The notes under the pieces are model-generated. The model saw only the letters and a list, made by a program, of their open reading frames with translations, had not been told where the DNA came from and made no database searches. Positions 18,049-26,350 of a DNA stretch of 37,690 nucleotides are shown piece by piece (position 1 is the first letter of the stretch; every line of letters begins with the position of its first letter). The stretch is taken from NCBI GenBank assembly GCA_001438605.1, contig LIDE01000034.1, positions 1-37,690 of the forward strand. The letters are read 5' to 3'. The translations under genes were made by a program, and so were the position numbers. Source of the DNA: SAR92 bacterium BACL16 MAG-120619-bin48 (GTDB taxonomy: Bacteria; Pseudomonadota; Gammaproteobacteria; Pseudomonadales; Porticoccaceae).

Positions 18049-19395
18049 GTGGACACAGGTGCAGTATCACAGACGGGTAAAATCTCTTCTGAAAATCAAT
18101 ACCCTAGTTCTCGGTATGCTTGGTTTATGGTCATTATGCTCACGTTGGCTTATATCTTGTCCTTTGTAGATCGTTACATATTTGGTTTATTAGTGGAGCC
18201 TATCAAGGCTGACTTTAATTTAACAGATACCCAGATTGGCTTGCTTATGGGGCCGGCGTTTGGGGTCGTTTATGCCACCATGGGGCTGCCTATCGGTTGG
18301 CTTGCTGACAGAAAACGGCGCACATTAATTGTTGCTGCGGGTATAGCCCTGTGGTCTGCGGCCACGGCGGCGACTGGGTTGGCAAAGACGTTTTCGCATA
18401 TTTTTGCCGCCAGGATGAGTGTTGGTGTAGGAGAGGCCGCCTTAAGCCCGGTTGCTATGTCTATTATTTCAGACAGTTTTGAACCTAAAAGTCGCGGCAA
18501 GCCGATCGCCTTTTATACCGCAGCGTTAACACTGGGGGCTGGTATTGCATCTCTGGTGGCAGCCGGTGTCCTAACCTGGGCCAAGACAGTGCCGCAGATC
18601 GAATTGCCGATTATTGGCGTGTTAGCGCCATGGCAATTTATTTTTATTATCGTTGGATTACCAGGGCTTATTCTTGCGATAATTTTTACCCTATTGCGTG
18701 AGCCCGTACGAATTAAAGAAACAGATGAAGACGTCGCACCGGCACTAGGTTTAAGAGATATGCTGAGATATGTGTTTCAGCGTTTTGGAGCCTATTTTGG
18801 TATTATTGCAATGGTCGGATCCATGTTGGTTGTGGTATACAGTCAGGGCTGGATGGCGGCTACATTTGAGAGAACCTGGGGTTGGAGCGCAGAAAAGTAC
18901 GTATTTGTTAATGCTATCATCATGCTGTCCTTAGGTCCGCTGACGGTAAATTTTGCCGGTTGGCTGTCGGACCGGCTGTATCAAAAAGGACGCCGTGATG
19001 CTCCCTACCTTATCATGCTGGTAGGAATGTGTATTCTTGTGCCGTCGGCGATTGCGGCAACATTAATGCCGAGTCCAACGTTGGCATTTGTATTCCTAGC
19101 GATTAATCTCGTTGGAATAGCGCTGGCATCAGCCGTGGGGCCTACAGCTTTGTTGAACATTACCCCAAGTAACATACGTGCTCAGGTCACAGCACTGTAC
19201 TATATGATTATTAGTCTTCTCGGTTTAATGCTCGGACCGTTGGCTGTCAGCTTGTTATCAGACTATGTTTTTGGTAATGAAAATCTGCGATTCGCAGTTT
19301 CTACAGTGCCCTTGATTTTTGGTGTGCCCGCATTGCTGTTCGGATTCTATGCCCGCGGGGCATATGTCTGCGAGCTCAATAAAATACAAGGCTAG
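18049..19395 (+). CDS. MFS transporter, spinster-like
   Basis: Carrier of 448 residues with the spinster-family signature FVDRYIFGLLVEPIK in TM1, the motif A loop GWLADRKRR and RMSVGVGEAALSPVA in TM4. About 12 hydrophobic segments. GTG start with AGGGAG 7 bases upstream; 23 bases after the VOC gene. Bacterial spinster-like carriers are common beside catabolic genes for steroids, aromatics and other hydrophobic acids, but the substrate is unknown. The gene is inside an operon that ends in CoA-thioester and C-N hydrolase genes, consistent with uptake of the operon substrate (inference). Confidence 0.88.
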   Translation: MDTGAVSQTGKISSENQYPSSRYAWFMVIMLTLAYILSFVDRYIFGLLVEPIKADFNLTDTQIGLLMGPAFGVVYATMGLPIGWLADRKRRTLIVAAGIALWSAATAATGLAKTFSHIFAARMSVGVGEAALSPVAMSIISDSFEPKSRGKPIAFYTAALTLGAGIASLVAAGVLTWAKTVPQIELPIIGVLAPWQFIFIIVGLPGLILAIIFTLLREPVRIKETDEDVAPALGLRDMLRYVFQRFGAYFGIIAMVGSMLVVVYSQGWMAATFERTWGWSAEKYVFVNAIIMLSLGPLTVNFAGWLSDRLYQKGRRDAPYLIMLVGMCILVPSAIAATLMPSPTLAFVFLAINLVGIALASAVGPTALLNITPSNIRAQVTALYYMIISLLGLMLGPLAVSLLSDYVFGNENLRFAVSTVPLIFGVPALLFGFYARGAYVCELNKIQG

Positions 19396-19421
19396 CGATA
19401 GTTATTATATGCTGGTAAAAA

Positions 19422-20375
19422 ATGACTAACGAGGTGCAGGCTGTCATGGAAGGGATCGACATAGAGGTGAGTGAGGTTGGGCTAAGGGATGGCTTGCAAA
19501 GTATCAATCAAATAATGCCTACCGAGGCAAAAAAGCGCTGGATAAGCGCTTTGGCGGCAGCCGGTGTTCCCGAAATTGAAGTTGGCTCTTTTGTTCCTGC
19601 GAGGATACTACCCCAGCTAGCCGACACGATGGAAATTGCACAGTATGCTAGAACCATCGAAGGGCTTAATGTCGCCGTGTTAGTGCCCAATTTGAAGGGT
19701 GCAGAGCAAGCGATAAAGGCGCGCGTCCACAAGCTTACAATTCCCTTATCGGTTAGTGAAACTCACAGTCTGCGAAATGTAAATCGAACCCATCTGCAAA
19801 TGCTTGAGGAAGTTGGCCATATAGCACAGCTCATTAAGCGTCTTCCGGTGGATGAAAGGCCTATACTTGAAGGCGCTCTCTCAACCGCATTTGGCTGCAC
19901 GATTGAAGGTACGATACCCGAGGATCGGGTGGTCGAAATCGCGGTGGCGTTAATGGAGGCCGGATGCGATGAGGTGGGGCTATCCGATACCACTGGGTAC
20001 GCCAATCCGGTGCAGGTTAAGCGTCTGATAGGTAAGGTCTGGGCGGCTATTGGTCGAGAACATCTTAAAGGTATTCACCTTCACAATACACGTGGTCAAG
20101 GGTTGGCCAATGTTCTGGCGTCGGTGGAGATGGGCTTGACTACAATTGACTCTTCAATGGGTGGCATCGGTGGTTGTCCTAGCGCACCTGGTGCCAGTGG
20201 TAATATTGTTACTGAGGATCTAGTTTTCTTGCTTGAGGCAATGGGATTGAAAACTGGTATTGATTTTGATGCATTGATGGCTGCCAGAAATGTGGTTGCA
20301 ACGGCGCTGCCGGATGTAGAGTTGTATGGCTTTACACCTGATGCTGGTTTGCCTCTTGGCTTTTGCTCAAGGTAG
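19422..20375 (+). CDS. Hydroxymethylglutaryl-CoA lyase-type lyase
   Basis: DRE-TIM metallolyase of 317 residues with EVGLRDGLQ near the N-terminus (the RDGLQ metal/catalytic block), EVGLSDTTGYANP, the metal His pair in HLHNTRG and the active-site loop GGIGGCPSAPGASGN. HMG-CoA lyases cleave 3-hydroxy-3-methylglutaryl-CoA to acetyl-CoA and acetoacetate; relatives act on other 3-hydroxy-3-substituted acyl-CoAs. In the loop, Ser (CPSAPG) stands where most family members have an aromatic residue (CPYAPG). An ATG at 19446 has a better Shine-Dalgarno (GAGGTG) and is an alternative start. The three CoA-transferase genes nearby could make its substrate. Confidence 0.88.
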   Translation: MTNEVQAVMEGIDIEVSEVGLRDGLQSINQIMPTEAKKRWISALAAAGVPEIEVGSFVPARILPQLADTMEIAQYARTIEGLNVAVLVPNLKGAEQAIKARVHKLTIPLSVSETHSLRNVNRTHLQMLEEVGHIAQLIKRLPVDERPILEGALSTAFGCTIEGTIPEDRVVEIAVALMEAGCDEVGLSDTTGYANPVQVKRLIGKVWAAIGREHLKGIHLHNTRGQGLANVLASVEMGLTTIDSSMGGIGGCPSAPGASGNIVTEDLVFLLEAMGLKTGIDFDALMAARNVVATALPDVELYGFTPDAGLPLGFCSR

Positions 20376-20398
20376 TCTTTAATTTAGTGGAGAACGAT

Positions 20399-20686
20399 AT
20401 GCCTGCTTACACGATTGTTCAGGGGTTGGTGACTGACCCCAAACTATTTGTACAATACATGCAGGCGGTACCTGCAGTCGTTGAGCAATATGGAGGGCAG
20501 TACCTCATTAAGGGGAGTGGGTCTGAAATATTAGAAGGCAATGTTGATGAGAGAAAAGTCGTTGTTCACCAGTGGCCAAATGCTGATGCGGCCAGAGAGT
20601 TTTGGTATTCACCTGAATATCAGGTGGTGCGAAAACTACGTGAAGCTGCCGGTGAATTTCAAGTGACATTGGTAGAGAGTTTATAA
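20399..20686 (+). CDS. DUF1330 family protein
   Basis: Small protein of 95 residues with the DUF1330 ferredoxin-like layout: AYTIVQGLVTDPKLFVQYMQ, a central YGGQYLIKG, and the VVHQWPNADAAREFWYSPEYQ block that ends the domain. Starting at the ATG at 20399 gives a GGAG 9 bases upstream; a longer frame from 20363 overlaps the lyase stop and is not needed. Twenty-three bases follow the lyase gene. DUF1330 members are dimeric alpha-beta proteins found in catabolic operons; no reaction is established. Confidence 0.85.
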   Translation: MPAYTIVQGLVTDPKLFVQYMQAVPAVVEQYGGQYLIKGSGSEILEGNVDERKVVVHQWPNADAAREFWYSPEYQVVRKLREAAGEFQVTLVESL

Positions 20687-20747
20687 GTTTGAGACGGGCC
20701 AAAGACCCGGCTGAAAATTAGATTAACCCTGTAGGGACATAAATAGA

Positions 20748-21812
20748 ATGACGAAATCTGTGGAGCCTTATAACGCACTAGCACTTCAGGTCACCTGCCA
20801 TGCAGTCAACGGCCTAAGTTCACGGCAAGACGTCAGCCAGCGCATGGCGAAAACCATCGCCAATTTAGCTGATCAAATTCGCGGCAGTAAAGGCTTTATC
20901 AGTTCATTTAGTGGGCTCAATACTCGGCTTGTGGTGCTGCCTGAGTATTTTTTGACGGGATTCCCTATGGGAGAGAGCGTTGAAGTTTGGTCAGAAAAAG
21001 CCTGTATTGAAATGGAAGGCCCCGAGTATTTGGCGCTGGGTAAAATTTGCCAGGACAATGATATTTTCCTGTCCGGAAATGTCTATGAACTAGATCCAAA
21101 CTTTCCTGGGATTTATTTCCAGGTGAGCTTCATTATCGATCCGTCTGGGGAGGTTATTCTCCGCTATCGGCGTCTCATCTCTATGTATGCTCCGACGCCC
21201 CATGATGTGCTTGAGCGCTATATAGAGGTGTATGGTGAAGAGTCTTTGTTTCCTGTTGTGGATACGGAAATAGGGCGGCTGGCGGCCGTTGCGTCCGAAG
21301 AGATTCTTTATCCCGAGATTATTCGGGCTCTCACATTGAGAGGTGCTGAAGTGATCTGCCACTCCTCCAGTGAAGTTGGAAGTCCGTTGGCAACTCCGAA
21401 AAATATTGCTAAGCAGGCAAGAGCGTATGAAAATATGGTCTATATCGTTTCAGCCAACAGTGCTGGCATTGTGGATATCGCCTTTCCCGCCGCCTCGACT
21501 GATGGAGGCTCAAAAGTTGTCGACTTCCACGGTAGTGTTTTAGCTGAGGCTAGCGTGGGCGAGTCAATGTGTGGTAACGCGGAGGTGGATGTTGCCGCGC
21601 TTCGCAGTGCGCGACTGAGGCCGGGTATGACTAACATCTTGGCCCGACAGAGGCTGGAAATTTTTGCCCCCACCTACGAGAGATTTAACGTGTATCCAGC
21701 CAATAATTTGTTAGCTGATGGCGAAATAATAGTGCCTGACCGTAAGCATTTCGTCGCGACCCAGCTGCAGGTGATTGAAAAGCTCATCAAGACTGGGATT
21801 TTGGCGCAATAG
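20748..21812 (+). CDS. Nitrilase-superfamily (C-N hydrolase) protein with altered active site
   Basis: Protein of 354 residues with the alpha-beta-beta-alpha nitrilase fold: LVVLPEYFLTGFP carries the canonical Glu (E66). At the usual Lys position (YRK.HL) the chain reads YRRLIS, giving Arg at 142; at the nucleophile position (ICxDxxFPE) it reads VASEEILYPE, giving Ser at 183. The codon there is TCC in an intact frame. Amidases and nitrilases of this superfamily need Glu-Lys-Cys, so hydrolysis by the standard mechanism is not supported. It may be a binding or scaffolding protein, or a divergent subfamily with another chemistry. It ends the plus-strand operon begun at 17582. Confidence 0.8.
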   Translation: MTKSVEPYNALALQVTCHAVNGLSSRQDVSQRMAKTIANLADQIRGSKGFISSFSGLNTRLVVLPEYFLTGFPMGESVEVWSEKACIEMEGPEYLALGKICQDNDIFLSGNVYELDPNFPGIYFQVSFIIDPSGEVILRYRRLISMYAPTPHDVLERYIEVYGEESLFPVVDTEIGRLAAVASEEILYPEIIRALTLRGAEVICHSSSEVGSPLATPKNIAKQARAYENMVYIVSANSAGIVDIAFPAASTDGGSKVVDFHGSVLAEASVGESMCGNAEVDVAALRSARLRPGMTNILARQRLEIFAPTYERFNVYPANNLLADGEIIVPDRKHFVATQLQVIEKLIKTGILAQ

Positions 21813-21976
21813 TAACTTCGGATTAAATCAAGCCGTATTTATGCCGCGGGCTTTGTCGAATTAACCTCGATATAGGGTAGAAAGACACCTTGCGTCAACA
21901 CTCCACGCCTCCAATTTAGCCGCTTTTATCAATGATTAGTGCAGACTTTCGAATTAACTACTGACATTAAATGAGT

Positions 21977-21986
21977 TATTGTTATA
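21977..21986. promoter_or_regulatory. Recurring promoter-region motif, copy E
   Basis: TATTGTTATA, the exact reverse complement of TATAACAATA at 11033-11042. It lies 65 bases before the CoA-transferase ATG at 22051, where an operator or a -10 element is plausible. Confidence 0.3.
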
Positions 21987-22050
21987 TCATAGGCTCAAAT
22001 ACGAATAGGGCTGTCTTTAGGCCTTTGTCACCTACTAGGGTTGTTAACTC

Positions 22051-23253
22051 ATGGATAATAAGACATTGCCACTGCAGGGTATAAAAGTGGTTGAGTTTAC
22101 CCATATGGTGATGGGCCCGACCGTAGGTTTGATTCTAGCTGATTTAGGCGCGGAAGTTGTTAAAATAGAGCCTTTGAATGGCGATAAAACTCGCCACCTT
22201 GAGGGCTCCGGTGCTGGATACTTCCCCATGTATAATCGCAATAAAAAAAGTGTCTGTGTGGATTTGAAATCAGAGAAGGGTAGGCAGTTGGCACGACGTC
22301 TGGTCAAAAAATCTGACGTGGTGATAGAGAACTTTCGCTTAGGGGCTATGGACAAACTAGGTTTTGGTTATGAACAGTTATCGGCCTTCAATCCGCGTTT
22401 AATTTATTGTTCTTTGAAGGGCTTTTTGCCGGGCCCCTATGGTAGTCGTACAGCTCTTGATGAGGTCGCGCAGATGATGGGCGGGCTGGCATATATGACA
22501 GGTTTGCCGGGTAAACCGATGCGTGCAGGTTCTTCGGTGATTGACATCACCGGCGGTATGTTCGGTGTTATTGGCATCCTGGCTGCGGTGGAACGTCGTC
22601 ATAAAACGGGCCTCGGTGGTATCGTCACTAGCGCGCTGTTTGAAACGACAGTGTTTATGATGGGTCAGCATATGGCGCAGCAAGCTGTATCAGGTGAGGC
22701 GCCTATGCCGATGTCTCAGCGTCAGTCGGCTTGGTCGATCTATGATGTATTTCGCAGTAAGGAAGGCGAGAGCGTGTTCATCGGCGTTGTTAGCGACACA
22801 CTTTGGGTTAAATTTTGTGAGGTATTTGAACTGGATACCTTTGCGGCTGATGCAGCCCTTGCAAGCAACAGTGGAAGAATTAAATGCCGAGACAGTATTA
22901 TACCGGTTATTACTGCGCTATTTGCGAGCATGAGCAAGCAGGAATTGATGGATCGTCTTGAGCTGGCTGGCATTCCATTCGCGCCGATTAATCGGCCCGA
23001 AGATTTGTTAGATGACCCTCACCTTGAGGCTAGTAAAGGTTTGTTGCCTGTTACGTTAAGTGATGGTAAGAGAACTGGAACGCAAGCCAGACTGCCGGCT
23101 CTTCCTCTTGAAATGAGTGATGGAAAATTTGAGCTTCGCTCCGATCTGCCTCGCGAAGGCGAGCATAGTATCGAAGTAATGCGCGATGCTGGATATAGTA
23201 TAGACGAAATCGATGAGATGCTGCGCGAAGGTTTTGTTAAGGTTGCGATATAA
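22051..23253 (+). CDS. Family III (CaiB/BaiF) CoA-transferase
   Basis: Enzyme of 400 residues. The N-terminal domain (IKVVEFTHMVMGPTVGLILADLGAEVVKIEP) and the SLKGFLPGPYG block are typical, and the catalytic Asp is D165 in SSVIDITGG. Family III enzymes move CoA between carboxylic acids through an aspartyl-CoA thioester; relatives handle succinyl-HMG, itaconate, mesaconate and others. It stands alone on the plus strand, 238 bases after the nitrilase-like gene, and faces the LeuC/LeuD-like pair with 56 bases between stops. It could activate the di-acid that the LeuCD-like enzyme produces or uses (inference). Confidence 0.92.
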   Translation: MDNKTLPLQGIKVVEFTHMVMGPTVGLILADLGAEVVKIEPLNGDKTRHLEGSGAGYFPMYNRNKKSVCVDLKSEKGRQLARRLVKKSDVVIENFRLGAMDKLGFGYEQLSAFNPRLIYCSLKGFLPGPYGSRTALDEVAQMMGGLAYMTGLPGKPMRAGSSVIDITGGMFGVIGILAAVERRHKTGLGGIVTSALFETTVFMMGQHMAQQAVSGEAPMPMSQRQSAWSIYDVFRSKEGESVFIGVVSDTLWVKFCEVFELDTFAADAALASNSGRIKCRDSIIPVITALFASMSKQELMDRLELAGIPFAPINRPEDLLDDPHLEASKGLLPVTLSDGKRTGTQARLPALPLEMSDGKFELRSDLPREGEHSIEVMRDAGYSIDEIDEMLREGFVKVAI

Positions 23254-23309
23254 GTCTGCGGGTCAAAGTAGCGCTATAAGATTGTGGTGCGGGCTCAGAA
23301 AAAGTAAGT

Positions 23310-23933
23310 TCAGTCGAGATATATCCATGGCCTCTCAAGCCTATCTTTTTGTTCAAAAAGGTCAATTTTGTTGTCGAGAACCTGTGTTAGCGAAATGGCA
23401 TCTAGGCCCTTAATTAGCATATTTTTTTCTGCTTCATCCAGTTCAAACTCAAAGTATTTTCCCGTAGACCAATGGATCTTTTGTTCGGGTAATGCAATGA
23501 TGAGATAATTGTGTTGCGGATCTTTCTCAACCCAATCAGCCATCTCTTTAATCATATTATTGCTGAGCACAATGGGCAGAACGCCATTACGGATGCAGTT
23601 GCTTTGAAAGATGCTGCCAAATGACGGCGCGATAATGGCACGTATGCCGTACTCTTTAAGTGCCCAAACTGCATGCTCCCGAGATGAGCCGCAGCCGAAA
23701 TTATCGCCCGAAAGAATAATGCTAGTATTACTGTAGGCCGGACGATTGAGAATAAAATTGAGATTGGCTTCGCGGCTCCCCGGCAAGGTATAGCGCCAGG
23801 CGGCAAACAGACCATCTTTTAATCCTTCCCTAGAAACGCGTGTCATCTCGCGTGATGGGATGATTGTGTCAGTGTCAATGTTGGGGCGCAGCAGGGCGGC
23901 AGCGATTCCTGTGTGACGATCAAATTTATCCAT
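23310..23933 (-). CDS. leuD: Isopropylmalate isomerase-type small subunit
   Basis: Swivel domain of the aconitase superfamily, 207 residues. TGIAAALLRPNIDTDTIIPSRE and the signature GDNFGCGSSREHAVWAL are present, with YGIRAIIAPSFGSIF after it. It partners the large subunit encoded immediately upstream; the two genes are three bases apart and a strong GGAGG precedes this ATG. The pair forms a [4Fe-4S] hydro-lyase. The leu symbol marks homology; the context (no LeuA or LeuB nearby, CoA-transferases around it) favours a catabolic hydratase on a related branched acid. Confidence 0.88.
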   Translation of the reverse strand: MDKFDRHTGIAAALLRPNIDTDTIIPSREMTRVSREGLKDGLFAAWRYTLPGSREANLNFILNRPAYSNTSIILSGDNFGCGSSREHAVWALKEYGIRAIIAPSFGSIFQSNCIRNGVLPIVLSNNMIKEMADWVEKDPQHNYLIIALPEQKIHWSTGKYFEFELDEAEKNMLIKGLDAISLTQVLDNKIDLFEQKDRLERPWIYLD

Positions 23934-23936
23934 GGC

Positions 23937-25334
23937 TTAATCCTCCGCGGCAGAAATATAGCCTTTGCAGGCCGATGCGGCGACTGTTAATGGGCTGGCG
24001 AGATGGGTGCGAGTTTCAGGGCCCTGGCGACCTTCAAAATTTCGGTTGGTCGTGGATATAATACGTTTTTGCTTGCCGAAGGTTTCACCACCAGCATAAA
24101 AACACATGGAGCAACCAGACTCCCGCCACTCAAAGCCTGCCGCTAGGAATATCTTATCTAGTCCCTCTGCTTCGGCAGCTACTTTTACCTGCGAAGAGCC
24201 AGGAACACACACCGCTCTTACCCAAGGGGAAACTGTTTTACCCTGTAAATACTGTGCTGCGGCACGTAGATCGCTTAGCCTGGCATTAGTGCAGGAGCCG
24301 ATGAAAGCTGCATCCAATTTGACCGAGGTCATAGGCATGCCAGGGCTGAGGTCCATGTAGGTAAGCGCTCTTGTCATCGCGTTGGCTGTTATGCTGGATG
24401 TCTCTCGCTTTGGGTCAGGGATCTCATCCTCTATACTGATGGCGTGTTGCGGGCTTGTTCCCCATGTCACAGTGGGTTTGATTTCCTCGCATTGGATGGT
24501 GATTGTTCGGTCAAATTCTGCGCCGATATCTGTATGCAATGTGTTCCAGTGATTAATCGCTTGTTTTAGCTCATTCCCTTTGGGGGCGAATGTACGGTCT
24601 TGGATATAGTCCAAAGTTGATTGATCGACAGCTACCAAACCGGTAAATGCAGAAAACTCCACGGCCATATTACAAAGTGTAAAGCGTGCCTCAATACCTA
24701 GTTCACGGACAGTCTGACCGGAAAATTCTACGGCATATCCTGCACCCCCCCCCGTACCCTCCTGCGAGATAAGATGCAAAATCATGTCCTTGGCGGTTAC
24801 GCCTTGACTGAGCTTGCCACGAAAGTCGACTCTCATGGTTTTGGGTTTCTTAACTCTGAGCGTATTTGTCGCCATAGCGTGCTCTGCTTCAGTAGAGCCA
24901 ACGCCCCAGGCGAGCGCCCCTAGGCCACCAAGCGTACAGGTGTGACTGTCTGGACAAATGAGAGTGGATCCTGGCAGTGCGATACCCAATTCGGCAGAGA
25001 CTACGTGAGAAATCCCTTGATTTTGATCGCCAATGTCAAATAGGCGTATGCCGGCACGCTGGGCGGATTTCCGCGTTGCAACAATAAAGTCTCTGCCGTT
25101 TGGCATAAGTGTTTCGTCGCCGCGCCCCAGTGTGGTGTCCACGATATGGTCCATCGTGCAGAACACATGTTGTGGGGACTTTATTGCTCGCGCGGCATCT
25201 TCGAGCCCCTTAAGTGCGATAGAACCCGTTCGCTCATGAAGGAACATTCGGTCAATGAAAATCAAACACTCACCGTTCCCGATAATAGAAATCTCGTGAA
25301 GTGTCCAAAGTTTTTCAAATAAGGTCTTTAACAT
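23937..25334 (-). CDS. leuC: Isopropylmalate isomerase-type large subunit, diverged substrate loop
   Basis: Aconitase-superfamily large subunit of 465 residues, standard LeuC length. MLKTLFEKLWTLHEI starts it, PDSHTCTLGGLGALAWGVG follows, and the three [4Fe-4S] ligands are C348 (IGSCTNARLSD), C408 and C411 (ESGCSMC). Just after the last Cys, canonical LeuC has LAMNPD and GERCASTSNRNFEGRQG; here it is FYAGGE and KQKRIISTTNRNFEGRQG. The usual Cys before the substrate-recognising NRNFEGR motif is therefore gone. This points to a relative acting on another malate or maleate derivative. A run of nine G on this strand (24744-24752) codes for part of a Gly tract near residue 195. Confidence 0.88.
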   Translation of the reverse strand: MLKTLFEKLWTLHEISIIGNGECLIFIDRMFLHERTGSIALKGLEDAARAIKSPQHVFCTMDHIVDTTLGRGDETLMPNGRDFIVATRKSAQRAGIRLFDIGDQNQGISHVVSAELGIALPGSTLICPDSHTCTLGGLGALAWGVGSTEAEHAMATNTLRVKKPKTMRVDFRGKLSQGVTAKDMILHLISQEGTGGGAGYAVEFSGQTVRELGIEARFTLCNMAVEFSAFTGLVAVDQSTLDYIQDRTFAPKGNELKQAINHWNTLHTDIGAEFDRTITIQCEEIKPTVTWGTSPQHAISIEDEIPDPKRETSSITANAMTRALTYMDLSPGMPMTSVKLDAAFIGSCTNARLSDLRAAAQYLQGKTVSPWVRAVCVPGSSQVKVAAEAEGLDKIFLAAGFEWRESGCSMCFYAGGETFGKQKRIISTTNRNFEGRQGPETRTHLASPLTVAASACKGYISAAED

Positions 25335-25634
25335 AGTTTTTGATAGGTCTTCTGGCCTTAAAATACTGGTTTCCGGCTGCGATGCGATGAGATATTGGCC
25401 TGCTTATATGACTGCCAATATCCTGACTATCCAAGGCGTTAGGTCCGAGAGAAATGGGTAAACCCTTGGCGGCTCCCCGCGCTTGTCTAATTAGTTAACA
25501 AACTCTTGAATTGTAATTATATCCAGATTACAATAAGATATAAAGACATATTAATAATACAAAGTATAGCGCAATTATTATTACACAAAATGGGCGATTT
25601 GGGGCAGTGATGTTGATTAAATTTGGGGCAGCCC
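25335..25634. promoter_or_regulatory. Divergent LeuC / NicO-operon control region with inverted repeat
   Basis: Non-coding 300-base spacer between divergent units. A 25-base inverted repeat lies at 25510-25534: ATTGTAAT, nine bases, ATTACAAT, perfect in both 8-base arms. This is an operator-like site 176 bases from LeuC and about 100 from the NicO-like start. A short direct repeat, ATTTGGGGCAG, occurs at 25597-25607 and 25621-25631; the second copy provides the Shine-Dalgarno of the next gene. Confidence 0.45.
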
Positions 25635-26342
25635 ATGACCTCTGAGATTATGCTTTTATCGATCACTGCCGCGACCGTTGCTTTTGTGCATACTTTGCTC
25701 GGCCCCGACCATTATTTGCCCTTTGTGGCGATGGCGAAAGCAAGAGGCTGGACCATCGCCAAGACGGTCAAGATTACTATGTTGTTTGGGGTTGGGCACA
25801 TTATGGGCTCAATACTTATCGGCTTGGTTGGGGTATACGCGGGCGTTCAGCTAGGTACGCTTGAGTGGTTAGAGAGTACTCGCGGTTCATTTGCTGCCTG
25901 GATCCTGATTGCTTTCGGGCTTGTATATATGGTCTGGGGCATGCGCAAGGCCTATAAAGACCGACCTCATAGTCATGGTCATCTCCACGGCAGCATGTGG
26001 CATACGCATCAACATAACCATCATGACAAGCATGCCCACGTGCATAAAAAGGCGGATGGGGTTGTCGCACCCTGGACGCTGTTTGTTGTATTCGTGTTGG
26101 GACCCTGTGAGGCGCTGATTCCAGTACTCATGTATCCCGCGGCTAAGCAGAGTATGGCAATAGTTTTCCTCGTTACAAGCATATTTAGTATAGTAACAGT
26201 GCTCACGATGCTGATGGCCGTAGTCTTTTCTGTCTGGGGTTTAAAGGATATTAAACTGCCAAAATTGGAGCGGTTTAGTCATGCACTCGTAGGCGGTACA
26301 ATGTTTGTCTGTGGCTGTTCAATAACATTATTAGGACTATAG
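25635..26342 (+). CDS. NicO/UreH-like divalent-metal transporter with His-rich loop
   Basis: Membrane protein of 235 residues with about six hydrophobic segments. TM1 has HTLLGPDHYLPF (19-30), a variant of the NiCoT/UreH HxxxxDH motif with one extra residue, and VGHIMGS follows (53-59). Between TM3 and TM4 there is a His-rich loop (112-137) with PHSHGHLHGSMWHTHQHNHH and more His to HVHKK: about 12 histidines in 26 residues. Such proteins move Ni, Co or similar ions. ATG at 25635 has GGGG 7 bases upstream; a TTG at 25623 is the alternative. It heads the operon that ends with a polyHis-tailed cupin. Confidence 0.75.
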   Translation: MTSEIMLLSITAATVAFVHTLLGPDHYLPFVAMAKARGWTIAKTVKITMLFGVGHIMGSILIGLVGVYAGVQLGTLEWLESTRGSFAAWILIAFGLVYMVWGMRKAYKDRPHSHGHLHGSMWHTHQHNHHDKHAHVHKKADGVVAPWTLFVVFVLGPCEALIPVLMYPAAKQSMAIVFLVTSIFSIVTVLTMLMAVVFSVWGLKDIKLPKLERFSHALVGGTMFVCGCSITLLGL

Positions 26343-26350
26343 GTTGATTT

